NCBI GenBank assembly: GCA_963721405.1
Contig: CAVRJA010000009.1
Span: forward strand, 149,218 to 213,217
Length of the DNA: 64,000 bases
From: JAFNAG01 sp963721405
Lineage (GTDB): Bacteria; Acidobacteriota; UBA6911
Direction of reading: 5' to 3'
The translations under genes and the position numbers were made by a program. How positions within the stretch are numbered: position 1 is the first letter of the stretch; each line of letters starts with the position of its first letter. This document shows positions 27,909-36,721 of the stretch, in pieces. The notes beneath the pieces are model-generated. The model had not been told where the DNA came from and ran no database searches. It saw only the letters and a program-made list of their open reading frames with translations.

Positions 27909-27979
27909 CCCTTAACCCGGACAATTCATGAAGAGGATTACGAGATGTCCTCAGCCGTCGGACATTGAACCGTTAAGGG
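27909..27979. repeat. 71-bp hairpin element, copy B
   Basis: Bounded by CCCTTAAC and GTTAAGGG. Same length as copy A (3961-4031) in the opposite orientation, with the conserved TGTCC-N8-GGACA stem. The adjoining module at 27985-28070 is also shared with copy A. Confidence 0.8.
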
Positions 27980-27984
27980 CCAAC

Positions 27985-28070
27985 TCCTCTCGATTATGAA
28001 ACCAACATGCAGTTCCAGGCCGCGTAGCGGCGGTTTGATTGTAGCCCGGCCTTTCAAGGCCGGGAGCACA
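27985..28070. repeat. GC hairpin module, copy B
   Basis: Contains CCGCGTAGCGGCGG and CCCGGCCTTTCAAGGCCGGG, the reverse complement of 3871-3950. It abuts the 71-bp element on the same side as in copy A. Confidence 0.8.
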
Positions 28071-28113
28071 CGGCGGCGAATGATTCCGTCGCGACGCGAC
28101 GGCTGAATTCAAG

Positions 28114-28228
28114 CGTCGCTACGGTCGTGAGAAAAAATCCAAAAATCGGCCATTTTGCGGCTGTAAGTCATTGAAATCATTAGGGTGATTTTTGCAAAAT
28201 TCTATTTTTTCTCACGACCTACGCGACG
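28114..28228. repeat. 115-bp MITE-like inverted-repeat element
   Basis: The 25-nt arms (28114-28138 and 28204-28228) share GGTCGTGAGAAAAAAT and CGTCGC and differ at three central positions. The AT-rich core contrasts with the GC-rich surroundings. No coding capacity. Confidence 0.7.
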
Positions 28229-28248
28229 CATCGGGAGCAGCGGACCGG

Positions 28249-28300
28249 ATGCCGGCCTTGAAAGGCCGGCCTACACTCATGCGGCCGCTACGCGGCCCAC
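28249..28300. repeat. GC hairpin module, copy C (partial)
   Basis: GCCGGCCTTGAAAGGCCGGC followed by GCGGCCGCTACGCGGCC. Related to 3871-3950 and 27985-28070 but without a 71-bp element beside it. Confidence 0.7.
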
Positions 28301-28414
28301 GCGCCGGTGAATTTTTCAGGTTAACTTCCGGAATCGGGATTGTCGGGATCGGCTGGATGTGACGCCATGCCGGCGTTGTCACTGAACGGCGAACCGCGTA
28401 TAATCTCGCCCATC

Positions 28415-29152
28415 ATGTCCTCACGTGTGGCGGGCGGCGCGGGTCGTCGCCCACGATCCCTTTTCCGTCGCAGCCTGGTGCGCACGCTCCAGGGTCTTGC
28501 CCTTCTCCTGGTCGCCTCGATTCTGGCGACGCTGGCGCTGCGCTGGCTTTCACCGCCCACTACGGCGGTGATGCTGGAGCGTAAGGTGGATGCCTGGCGG
28601 AAGGACCGCTCTTTCCGGTTGGACTACCGATGGGTGCGCTGGGATCGCATTTCGCCGCAGGCTCCGCTGGCCGTCATCGCCGCGGAGGATCAGAACTTCG
28701 CCGTGCACCACGGATTCGATTTCGAGTCGATTCAGAAGGCGCTGGATGAACACGACCGCGGAGAGCGTCTGCGCGGCGCCAGCACGATCTCGCAGCAGGT
28801 CGCCAAGAACGTATTCCTCTGGTCGGGCCGCAGCTTTGTCCGCAAGGCGCTCGAAGCCTATTTCACCGTCGTCATTGAGTTCGTTTGGCCTAAGCGGCGC
28901 ATCCTCGAGGTCTACCTGAACATCGTCGAATTGGGCGACGGCGTATTCGGCGTCGAGGCGGCCAGCCAGCGCTATTTCCGGAAGCCTGCGGCTCAGCTGG
29001 AGTCCGAGGAGGCCGCGCTCCTTGCGGCTGTCCTGCCCGAACCCTTGCGCCTGAAGGCCAATCGGCCGTCCGCATACGTCGAGGAGCGCCGTGCCTGGAT
29101 TCTCCAACAGATGGCCCAAATAGGCGGCGCCGCTTTTATCAAGCGCTTCTGA
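28415..29152 (+). CDS. mtgA: Monofunctional peptidoglycan glycosyltransferase MtgA
   Basis: Membrane-anchored GT51 enzyme, about 245 residues, polymerising lipid II into glycan strands. One N-terminal transmembrane helix (LALLLVASILATLALRW) precedes the GT51 domain. Motifs: AVIAAEDQNFAVHHGFD with the catalytic Glu, LRGASTISQQVAKNVFLW, RILEVYLNIVELGDGVFGVE and SEEAALLAAVLPEP. No transpeptidase domain follows, which distinguishes it from class A PBPs. The start is uncertain: the frame is open to an ATG at 28340, but 28415 gives the usual length. It is a single gene. Confidence 0.92.
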   Translation: MSSRVAGGAGRRPRSLFRRSLVRTLQGLALLLVASILATLALRWLSPPTTAVMLERKVDAWRKDRSFRLDYRWVRWDRISPQAPLAVIAAEDQNFAVHHGFDFESIQKALDEHDRGERLRGASTISQQVAKNVFLWSGRSFVRKALEAYFTVVIEFVWPKRRILEVYLNIVELGDGVFGVEAASQRYFRKPAAQLESEEAALLAAVLPEPLRLKANRPSAYVEERRAWILQQMAQIGGAAFIKRF

Positions 29153-29575
29153 GCACAGGTGCCAGGGTGGGCCGGCAGCCGCCCTTAGGTGCTAAGTTGA
29201 ATACCACAACTGAGTGGATCTGGACTTGGAGGTGGACGTGGACCCGGCAAATACCCATGACCCGATATGAGTGTCGCATTCGCGATAGGTTACACCCAAA
29301 AAGGCTGACCACGTCCAAGTCGAGGTCCACGTCCACGTCCAGGTCTAAGTCCACCTTCAGTTGGCGACTTATGTTAGCGCTCATGGGCAGCCGCCCATCC
29401 CTCCCTCCTTCCTATTCTACTTGATATGGGACGTCGGTGATGGCCACGCCTCTCCTGAACGCCTCCATGCCCGATACTGGGGCAAGTAAAGTCCAGCACG
29501 ATTGGAATTCCGGGAGCAGCACCCTCTCAGTTCGAATGCCGGTGCGCCCGAGATGCAAGCTGCTGTATACTCGCC
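29153..29575. other. Intergenic region with a hexamer-based inverted repeat
   Basis: Contains the inverted repeat 29208-29362. The rest, up to the sensor kinase, holds no recognised gene. Confidence 0.6.
29208..29362. repeat. Inverted repeat built from ggacst hexamers
   Basis: The left arm begins AACTGAGTGGATCTGGACTT and ends GGTGGACGTGGAC. The right arm is a run of gtccacgtccacgtccag ending ttcagtt, its approximate reverse complement. The 6-nt periodicity reads as alternating Val-Asp/Leu-Asp if translated, but both strands do so and there is no start context. Confidence 0.7.
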
Positions 29576-29590
29576 GTGAGGGCTCCCATC

Positions 29591-31585
29591 ATGTTGCGGA
29601 AGGAATGGATCCGTCCGCCCCGCCACCTGCTATGGATGTTTCTGTCGATCACCTCGGTTCTGGTTGCGGCATTGGGCTGGCTGGGCTGGCAGTTGTTGCA
29701 GCAGGAGCGGGCGTTGGCGCGGCAGCGGGTTCAGGAGCAGGTGGAAGCCGCAGCCGACCTGGTCACCGCCGCCCTGCAGAAGGATCTGTCGGAGCTCGAA
29801 CAGAATCTGGCCGACCTGGCAAATATCAGCCGGGATGGTCTGGCTGGGGAAGCGGCGGGATTCGCCCGCAGCCTTCCGGCTGATTCCGTACTGCTGCTTT
29901 TCGATGCAAACGGTGTAGAGTCGCTGCCGGGCGATCGACTCCTTTTCCATCCGTATCTCCCTCCGGCGCCCGAACCGCCGCGTGAGCTCTTCGCTGCTGC
30001 GGAGACGTTGGAGTTTCAGAGGCAGGATTACGGCGGAGCCATTTCAGCTCTGAGCAACCTGACGCGCGCCGCGGACCCGCAGGTTCGTGCAGCCGCATTG
30101 ACGCGGGTCGCGCGGAACTATCGGAAAAGCGGACGATGGCAAGAGGCGGCCGGTGCATATGGAGACCTGCGCAGGCTGGGGGAGGTTACGGTCAGCGGGC
30201 TGCCGGCCGAACTTCTTGCACGCGACGCGCTGTGCTCTCTACTCGAAGAACGTGGCGACGCAAAGCGCCTGAAAGAGGAAGCCGCCGCCTTCTATACCGA
30301 TCTTGGCCGGGGCCGTTGGAAGATCGGCGAAGATGCCTACGCCTACTACGCCGGCCAGGCGTGGCGGCGCATGGGTGCCTCTGCCGGTGATTCCACGCGA
30401 GGGGACACTTTAGCCCTGTCTGAAGCTGCCCAGGTCCTGTGGGGGGAATGGGGGCGCATCAGGCAGGGACAAATTGTCGCCGGAGGCCGCAGGGGACAGC
30501 GGTTTGCCGGTCGACCGGTGTTGCTTGTGTGGCGCGGTCTGGGAGATCGCATGGCGGCAGTGGCCGGTGGCACTGCCTTCCTGGAATCTGCCTGGATGTG
30601 GGCTGTCAACCCGGTATTGGCGAGCCACGGCGCCCGCCTGACTCTGATGGATGCAGACGGCCAGCCTGCCTGGGGAAACCCGACTGCCGCCAATGACCGC
30701 GCATCGGTGCGACTTGCCTCGACGACGCGGCTGCCCTGGACGATACAGATCTCATCCGTGCCGAACCCTGCCAGGGACGATAGCCAGTCTGTTCGCCGCA
30801 GGCTGCTGGCGGTCGGTTTCTGTCTAGTGGTCCTGCTGGTCGTCTCCGGCAGCTATTTCATTGGCCGGGCTGTAGCGAAGGAGGTCCGGGTCGCTGAGCA
30901 GCAATCCGACTTCGTGGCGGCGGTTTCCCACGAATTCCGGACACCCTTGACGTCGCTCTGCCAGTTTACGGAGCTGCTGGCCAAGGGCCGGGTTACGAGC
31001 GAGGAGGATCGACAGCGGTTCTATGGTGTGCTTGCCCGCGAGAGCCAACGCCTGCGCCGCCTGGTCGAGGGCCTTCTGAACTTCGGCCGGCTGGAAGCCG
31101 GTGTGCTCGAATACCGATTCGAGCGAATCGACCCGGCCATCCTCGTTGGGCAGGTAGTCGCGGAGTTTGAGGAAGAGGGCAACCCTCGCGAACATCGGAT
31201 CGAGTGGAGTGCATGCGATTCTCCCCCTCCGGTCCGCGCCGATCGCGAGGCGCTGGGCTGCGTCATCTGGAATCTGCTCGACAACGCGATCAAGTACTCT
31301 CCGGAGAAGCCGGCAGTGCGGATCCACGTCGGTCGTGTGAGTGGTCGCGTGAGCATCGCCGTACGTGACGAGGGGATCGGCATCGCGCGCGCCGAACAGG
31401 AGGGAATCTTCAAGAAGTTCACCCGCGGCGCGGCGGCCAAGGCACTGCGCGTCCGGGGAACCGGGATCGGCCTCTCCATGGCGCGCCAGATCGCGCGCGA
31501 CCACGGAGGAGACATCACACTGGACAGCGAACCCGGCAAAGGAAGCACTTTTACTCTTCTCTTGCCGGTTGTGGAGCAATCATGA
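29591..31585 (+). CDS. Sensor histidine kinase
   Basis: Inner-membrane kinase of 664 residues. I prefer ATG 29591 (GAGGG eight bases upstream) over GTG 29576. Transmembrane helix 1 is about residues 15-38. The long extracytoplasmic sensor includes a TPR-like stretch (DYGGAISALSNLTRA; NYRKSGRWQEAAGAYGDL). Helix 2 is about 406-426. The HisKA box has His about 447 in VAAVSHEFRTPLTSL. The ATPase boxes are NLLDNAIKYS (N), VRDEGIGIA (G1) and GTGIGLSMARQIA (G2). It is coupled by an ATGA overlap to the response regulator. Signal unknown; a TPR-type sensor suggests a protein or peptide ligand. Confidence 0.93.
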   Translation: MLRKEWIRPPRHLLWMFLSITSVLVAALGWLGWQLLQQERALARQRVQEQVEAAADLVTAALQKDLSELEQNLADLANISRDGLAGEAAGFARSLPADSVLLLFDANGVESLPGDRLLFHPYLPPAPEPPRELFAAAETLEFQRQDYGGAISALSNLTRAADPQVRAAALTRVARNYRKSGRWQEAAGAYGDLRRLGEVTVSGLPAELLARDALCSLLEERGDAKRLKEEAAAFYTDLGRGRWKIGEDAYAYYAGQAWRRMGASAGDSTRGDTLALSEAAQVLWGEWGRIRQGQIVAGGRRGQRFAGRPVLLVWRGLGDRMAAVAGGTAFLESAWMWAVNPVLASHGARLTLMDADGQPAWGNPTAANDRASVRLASTTRLPWTIQISSVPNPARDDSQSVRRRLLAVGFCLVVLLVVSGSYFIGRAVAKEVRVAEQQSDFVAAVSHEFRTPLTSLCQFTELLAKGRVTSEEDRQRFYGVLARESQRLRRLVEGLLNFGRLEAGVLEYRFERIDPAILVGQVVAEFEEEGNPREHRIEWSACDSPPPVRADREALGCVIWNLLDNAIKYSPEKPAVRIHVGRVSGRVSIAVRDEGIGIARAEQEGIFKKFTRGAAAKALRVRGTGIGLSMARQIARDHGGDITLDSEPGKGSTFTLLLPVVEQS

Positions 31586-32256
31586 CCAGGATCCTGATCG
31601 TAGAAGATGACGCCAACATCGCGCTGGGCCTCCAGTACGACCTGAAACTGGAAGGATATCTTGTCGAAGTAGCTGCAGACGGAGACCGAGCCTGCCGGCG
31701 CGCCGGTGAGATCCCGTTCGATCTTATCGTGCTCGATGTCATGCTGCCCCGGAAAGACGGGTTTGCGGTCTGCCGGGAGCTGCGGCGGGCCGGAATGAAA
31801 ACCCCGATCCTGATTCTCACGGCGAAAACCTCGGAAGCGGAAAAGGTGCTTGGCCTTGAATTGGGCGCCGACGACTATGTCACCAAGCCTTTCAGTCCCC
31901 TGGAACTGCGCGCCCGCATCAAGGCGCTGCTGCGCCGCGGCGCGCCCGAAGCACAGGATGTTTACGTTTTCGACGAATTCGAGGTTGATTTCGACCGCTG
32001 CGAGGTGCGCCGTTCCGGAGAGCACCTGGACCTGACGCCGACCGAATTCAAGCTCCTGGCGACACTGATTCGCCGCAAAGGACATTTGTTCACCCGCGAT
32101 CAACTGCTCGATGCGGTCTGGGGAGTGGGCAACTATCCGACTGACCGCGTGGTCGACAATCACATGATGAACCTGCGCCGAAAGATCGAGCGCAGGCCGG
32201 ACGCTCCCCGGCACCTGATCAGCGCCCGCGGGCTCGGCTACCGGTTCGAAGATTGA
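31582..32256 (+). CDS. OmpR/PhoB-family response regulator
   Basis: A 224-residue transcription factor. The receiver domain has the acidic pair in LIVEDDANIA, phospho-acceptor D52 in LIVLDVMLPRKDG, Thr in ILILTAKTS and Lys in DYVTKPFSP. The C-terminal winged helix carries LDLTPTEFKLLATLIRRKG and TDRVVDNHMMNLRRKIE, which are typical of OmpR effectors. It overlaps the kinase gene by four bases, so they form one unit. The PD40 gene starts 81 nt later and may be cotranscribed. Confidence 0.95.
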   Translation: MTRILIVEDDANIALGLQYDLKLEGYLVEVAADGDRACRRAGEIPFDLIVLDVMLPRKDGFAVCRELRRAGMKTPILILTAKTSEAEKVLGLELGADDYVTKPFSPLELRARIKALLRRGAPEAQDVYVFDEFEVDFDRCEVRRSGEHLDLTPTEFKLLATLIRRKGHLFTRDQLLDAVWGVGNYPTDRVVDNHMMNLRRKIERRPDAPRHLISARGLGYRFED

Positions 32257-32337
32257 CCTGAATCGTGCACAAATCAGACCGTTCTCCGATTCCAACCGGA
32301 ACTGGGAGGATCAGGATGCGATCGGGAGGAACAAGAT

Positions 32338-34452
32338 ATGAGGACGGAATCCAAATCATGGATTGGAATTGCGGTTCTGGTTTTCGGCCTGCTGACCGTC
32401 GTTTATGCGGCCGGACAGGGCGACAAACAGGGCGAAGCGTTGCTTCAGGCGGCCAAAAACGCGGAGTTGGTCAAGGGAGATTTGAACGCCGCCATCGAAC
32501 AGTATAAGAAAATTCTCGCGCGTTCCGGCACGAGCCGGACCGTGGCGGCCAAGGCTTTGCTCGAGATGGGCCAGTGCTACGAAAAGCTGGGCCAGACTGA
32601 GGCGCGCAGCGCGTACGAACAGCTCCTGCGGCAATATGCGGACCAGACTGATCAGGCCCAGGCGGCGCGGGCCAGGCTGGCAGCGCTGGGCGGGGCGCGG
32701 AATCGCGCTGCCGGCGCAGATATGGCGGTTCGCAGGCTTTTGTCGGGCGCCACGGTGGATACCAGCGGGGAACCCTCGCCGGACGGAAGATATCTCTCCA
32801 TGGGTGACGCTACAGTTTATCCGGCTATCTGGGATACTGAAACCGGGCAAAAACGCCGGTTTACCCGGAAGGATAACTGGTCGACCGTAATGCAGATCCT
32901 CAACTCGAGGTGGTCTCCTGATGGGAAATACATCGCCTTCTGCCTGATGACCAAGAACATCTCCATGGAGATCTGGATCGTGGCGATGGACGGTTCCGAG
33001 CCCCGGATGCTGGCGCCGGGTGTGCCGTTGGATTGGTCCAGGGACGGCAATTTCATTCTTGCTCTCACCGGCACGCCGCCTGCCGCCCCTCAGATGTCCC
33101 TGATTTCTGTTCGCGATGGTTCATTGAACACGCTCAGCACGGCCGCCAGCCCTGTCTTCTCATGGAGCGCAATTCTCACACCGGATGGAAAGAGCGTTAT
33201 CTATGACTTCCCGCAACAGGAGAAAGCTCAAGCCCGCGATGTTTTCCTGATTTCCGTGAATAGCAGGGAAGTGATGCCGCTCGTAAAACACCCAGCTGAT
33301 GACCACCTTCTCGGCTGGGTGCCGGGAACCGACATCATCCTTTTCGCCAGCAATCGAGCCGGATCGCAAGATACCTGGGCGCTCCACGTTGCCGACGACA
33401 AACCTCAAGGCGAGCCGATCCTGGTCAGGCAAGGACTCGGACAGATCTCGCCCATGGGATTTGCCGATAAGGGCTCCTTTTACTATAGCCTCGGTGTAAG
33501 CATCGTGGAGGTTTACGAGGGCTCGCTGGACCTGGCCAAAGGGATTGTTTCAGAGCCTGCGACGAAGATCTCCCAGCGCGTGGTCGGCACCAGCCAATCT
33601 CCTGAATGGTCTCCGGACGGCAAATACCTCGCCTACCTTTCGCAGCGCAATGCGGGATCGGGATCGCAGAGCATTCTGTGTCTTCGTCCAGATAAGTCCA
33701 CAGAGGAACGGGAACTTCCGCTTGCCATTCAATCCTTCTGGCATCTCCACTGGTCGGCAGACGGCAAAGCGGTTTTTGCCACCGCGGAGGACAACAAAAA
33801 TCAGGGCCTTTTCAAGATCGATGTTCAAACGGGGAAGCTTACCCTCGTAGCCCAAAGCGGATCAGGATCAATCATCAAAGCCTTCGCGGTTTCGCCGGAC
33901 GGGAAGGCAGTGTTTTATGGTCATTTTCAATGGGAGAAAAAACTGCTCACGATTGTCCGGCACGATCTCGAGACCGGCCAGGGGAAGGAGATCTACCGCC
34001 AGGCGGCCCCTCCGGACATCACCGGCCTGGCACTTTCGCCGGACGGGAAGCATCTGTCCTTCTGCACCCTCAATATCCCGGCAGACCAGAGTTACAGTGG
34101 GGGGCCAATCCCGGGTCATGTCATCAGGATCCTGCCGGCGACCGGCGGAGAACCCGTGGATCTTCTCCCTGGCAAAATCCAGGAATGGGTTTTCCCCGTG
34201 TGGGCTCAGGATGGGAAAACCATCCTTTTCGGCGGGAGAATCTCGGGCCCAATGGAAACGAAGCGGGAGATATGGCAGGTACCTGTGGAAGGGGGCGATC
34301 CCCAAAAGATCTCTTCAGATATGGTTGGGCGTGATATCAAGTTTCATTCGGACGGGCGGCGGATAATATTTACCTCCGGCAACACCTTAAAAGAAATCTG
34401 GGTGATGGAGAACTTCCTGGCCGCACTCAAGCCTGCCGATAGCGGCAAGTGA
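32338..34452 (+). CDS. TPR plus PD40/TolB-like beta-propeller protein
   Basis: Exported protein of 704 residues. GGGAGGAAC lies nine bases before the ATG. A signal peptide ends near VVYAAGQ. Residues 30-120 form TPR-like helices (LNAAIEQYKKILARSG; ALLEMGQCYEKLG). Residues 130-690 contain WD40-like PD40 blades (EPSPDGRYLSMGD, SRWSPDGKYIAF, PEWSPDGKYLAYLSQRN, TGLALSPDGKHLSF). Such proteins usually act as binding scaffolds; no enzymatic motif is seen. Its place after a two-component pair suggests it is part of or controlled by that system, which is inference. Confidence 0.85.
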   Translation: MRTESKSWIGIAVLVFGLLTVVYAAGQGDKQGEALLQAAKNAELVKGDLNAAIEQYKKILARSGTSRTVAAKALLEMGQCYEKLGQTEARSAYEQLLRQYADQTDQAQAARARLAALGGARNRAAGADMAVRRLLSGATVDTSGEPSPDGRYLSMGDATVYPAIWDTETGQKRRFTRKDNWSTVMQILNSRWSPDGKYIAFCLMTKNISMEIWIVAMDGSEPRMLAPGVPLDWSRDGNFILALTGTPPAAPQMSLISVRDGSLNTLSTAASPVFSWSAILTPDGKSVIYDFPQQEKAQARDVFLISVNSREVMPLVKHPADDHLLGWVPGTDIILFASNRAGSQDTWALHVADDKPQGEPILVRQGLGQISPMGFADKGSFYYSLGVSIVEVYEGSLDLAKGIVSEPATKISQRVVGTSQSPEWSPDGKYLAYLSQRNAGSGSQSILCLRPDKSTEERELPLAIQSFWHLHWSADGKAVFATAEDNKNQGLFKIDVQTGKLTLVAQSGSGSIIKAFAVSPDGKAVFYGHFQWEKKLLTIVRHDLETGQGKEIYRQAAPPDITGLALSPDGKHLSFCTLNIPADQSYSGGPIPGHVIRILPATGGEPVDLLPGKIQEWVFPVWAQDGKTILFGGRISGPMETKREIWQVPVEGGDPQKISSDMVGRDIKFHSDGRRIIFTSGNTLKEIWVMENFLAALKPADSGK

Positions 34453-34750
34453 GCCGGCAAATACTCGCCGACGGTGTGAAAACGCGCGATCACGAGCCAG
34501 GCAAAATCATCCTGAATGAAGAAACAGCGGAAGACTCCGCGATCCACCCCGCAGCCATGACCGGGAGGAGACCTGCCGTTGCCGCATGTCTGTCCCAGAC
34601 AGCTGCTCCGGCGAGTACCCGGGGGTTGGGCTGCTTATCCATGTCCTGCCTCGTGCCGTGACTGCGCCCACGTCGGGGATGGATCTGTCACTGATCCAAA
34701 CGGTTTCATGGAAATGATATCGCAACCGTCCGCTCGGTAGCGCGCTTGAC

Positions 34751-35788
34751 TCAACGGCTGTTCGGGGACGGCTGCTTTGCCTGCGGCAGCCGGCTTTTCG
34801 GCAGCTTTGTCAGTACCGTATACTGGGGATCAACGATCTGAGCAATGGAGGCCTGCGCGTTTTGGGAAACGAACAGGTAAGCGTCCATTTCCGGCATGCC
34901 GGTCCGTTCCTGCACCCACCGGACCATGTCCTTGAAGGCCACGCGGGCTGCGTCTTCCAGGGGCCGTGATGAGCCGACGGACATCAGCGCATCTGCGCTC
35001 TCGATTCGGGGTGTGGGCGTTTGCCGCTTCTTGAGCAGGTTCACCGTGAGTTCGACATTCATCGCGCCTTCCACTGCCGTGCCGATGATCTCTCCGTCTC
35101 CCTGGGCATAGTGTCCGTCGCCGAAGGAGAGCAGGGCGCCGGGCATGCCGACTCCGAGGTAGACCGTGTTGCCGGCGCGAACTTCCCGACAGTCCATGTT
35201 GCCGCCGAAATTGTCTGGAACGATGGACGAGCGGACTTCGCCGCCGGCAGGCGCAACTCCCAGGCACCCGAGAAACGGCGCCAGCGGCACCTCCCACGGA
35301 CGAGCGCCATTGCGCGCGCGCAACCTGGCAATCCCGCGGGTCCGGTCCACGTCGAAAAACCAGACCGTCTCCGGCAGATCAGCTCCGAGCATGGCCGTGC
35401 GGTCGGTGCCGTTCAATGCCCCAAAGCCGGGGAAAAAGGCCGAGAGTCCCGTGGCGCCGGCAGGTTCGAGCTTCTCGATGCGAATGGCGAGTGTGTCCCC
35501 CGGCTCCGCGCCGTCGACATAGAAAGGCCCCGTTTGCGGATTGTCGTGACCCGGCGCCATCACCTTCGAGGGGAGCATGCCGGGTTTCGTCACGGCGCCA
35601 TCAAAGCAATCCTCCGTCCAGGAGATGATGCGTGTGCCGGATTGGATGTGGCGCACCGGCGCAGCCCCGCCGAAGGTATACTTGAGCTCCGTATGCCTCG
35701 GTCTATAGCGCAGCACCAGACCCTGCTGCGCGTAAACGGCCGCAACCAGACCAATGACTCCCGCAGATATCCGCAACCAGGATCGCAT
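34751..35788 (-). CDS. Acetamidase/formamidase family protein, exported
   Basis: A 345-residue FmdA/AmdA homologue. The ATG at 35788 has TGGAGGAAG upstream and opens a short signal peptide (LRISAGVIGLVAAVYAQ), so I reject the longer open frame reaching 35899. Family motifs: SWTEDCFDGAVT, VMAPGHDNPQTGPFYVDGAE, PGDTLAIRIEKL and GDGHYAQGDGEIIGTAVEG. Members hydrolyse formamide or acetamide to ammonia and the acid. An exported version is less usual and its substrate is unclear. The 298 nt downstream contain no recognisable gene. Confidence 0.9.
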   Translation of the reverse strand: MRSWLRISAGVIGLVAAVYAQQGLVLRYRPRHTELKYTFGGAAPVRHIQSGTRIISWTEDCFDGAVTKPGMLPSKVMAPGHDNPQTGPFYVDGAEPGDTLAIRIEKLEPAGATGLSAFFPGFGALNGTDRTAMLGADLPETVWFFDVDRTRGIARLRARNGARPWEVPLAPFLGCLGVAPAGGEVRSSIVPDNFGGNMDCREVRAGNTVYLGVGMPGALLSFGDGHYAQGDGEIIGTAVEGAMNVELTVNLLKKRQTPTPRIESADALMSVGSSRPLEDAARVAFKDMVRWVQERTGMPEMDAYLFVSQNAQASIAQIVDPQYTVLTKLPKSRLPQAKQPSPNSR

Positions 35789-35886
35789 CTTCTTCCTCCA
35801 GTAGCAAAGTCTCGGGCAACGTCGTGGGAACAGCCCGGATTTCGCTGATGATAGATCTTTTCTGGCACTCTCCAGAAGAATCCCTT

Positions 35887-36277
35887 TCAGTAAGCCCACT
35901 CCTCATGACGAACGGGCAACTGATTCAATTGCTCTCGGCAGACATGCCATTGTGGCATGTGTCGGTCCATTAGCGCTACGAAACGGGCGTTGTGCCTGGG
36001 CTCCGTCAAGTGAACCATCCCGTGGACGATAATGTACTCGAGGCATTGGCGTGGCTTTTTTTTTGGTGTTGAGGCGGATGCTTACTGGGCCGGGGCTGCA
36101 GCTTCCCCATTTCGTTTTCATCTGCTGCACGAAGACGCGCTCCACCGTTATCCGTATGATCGGTTCCCACTTCGCAATCTGGCCAGGTACCATGGGACCC
36201 GGGCCTCTGGCCGGAAAAATTCTGGCGAATGCCGTCGTCGATGCGGACGCGGCTGTTTTTCCGTTCGAGAATCCCAT
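35887..36277 (-). pseudogene. YgjP-like (DUF45) metallopeptidase remnant
   Basis: The N-terminal third is missing; the preserved part begins near IAKWEPIIRITVERVFVQQM. After CSPGPVSIRLNT the frame breaks at a run of nine A (plus strand T at 36056-36064). The next frame resumes the family: QCLEYIIVHGMVHLTEP, then RFVALMDRHMP and LPVRHEEWAY to a stop at 35887. The family zinc motif is HEMVH; here it reads HGMVH, so the catalytic Glu is also lost. Two independent lesions plus truncation make this a dead gene. Confidence 0.85.
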
Positions 36278-36310
36278 ATGCAGCAGATCCTTCGCGAGTT
36301 TATGCCGCTT

Positions 36311-36721
36311 TTACCAGACCTCGAGATGAAAATGCCTATACGTCTTGATCAATTCAAAATCCGCTCGGTTGGAGGTGATCAGCCTGGCACCGTAACTACG
36401 CGCTGTCAGTGCGATCAGGACATCGAAGTGAAGATCGCGGAGCTTCTCCGGCGAGCAGCCGAGGTCGGCCCTAATTCGTTCCAGGAGGTGCCCTGACTCG
36501 ACCCAGTTGTTTTCTGACGGAGTCAGCAGCGGGTGATTCTTTTCCAGGGCCCTCAGAAATGTCCTCTCCGCGGGCTTAGTCGCTCCACGCAGTAATTCGG
36601 CCAGCACGACCGACGACGTGCGGATCAAGCCGATGATGGAATCGATGCGTTTTTGATGGCAGCCTGTGCGCAGGTGGTTAATGAAGATGGAGGTGTCCAA
36701 TACGATCAGATTACTCGCCAT
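36311..36721 (-). CDS. vapC: PIN-domain toxin ribonuclease (VapC type)
   Basis: A 136-residue PIN RNase. Acidic residues are in LIVLDTSIFINHL, VVLAELLRGA, LHFDVLIALTARS and SNRADFELI. It overlaps the antitoxin gene by 11 nt, which implies coupled translation. It sits at the left edge of the region filled with mobile-element fragments. Confidence 0.92.
   Translation of the reverse strand: MASNLIVLDTSIFINHLRTGCHQKRIDSIIGLIRTSSVVLAELLRGATKPAERTFLRALEKNHPLLTPSENNWVESGHLLERIRADLGCSPEKLRDLHFDVLIALTARSYGARLITSNRADFELIKTYRHFHLEVW

Larger units (their letters stand above)
27548..28414. other. Repeat-rich intergenic region
   Basis: About 870 nt with no convincing gene. It is made largely of the 71-bp element (copy B), two GC hairpin modules and a MITE-like inverted repeat at 28114-28228. 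Confidence 0.65.

Noticed and set aside
29139..29384. Open frame coding repeated Leu-Asp/Val-Asp
   Set aside because: It arises from the hexamer repeat; the complementary arm gives a comparable frame on the other strand and there is no ribosome site.
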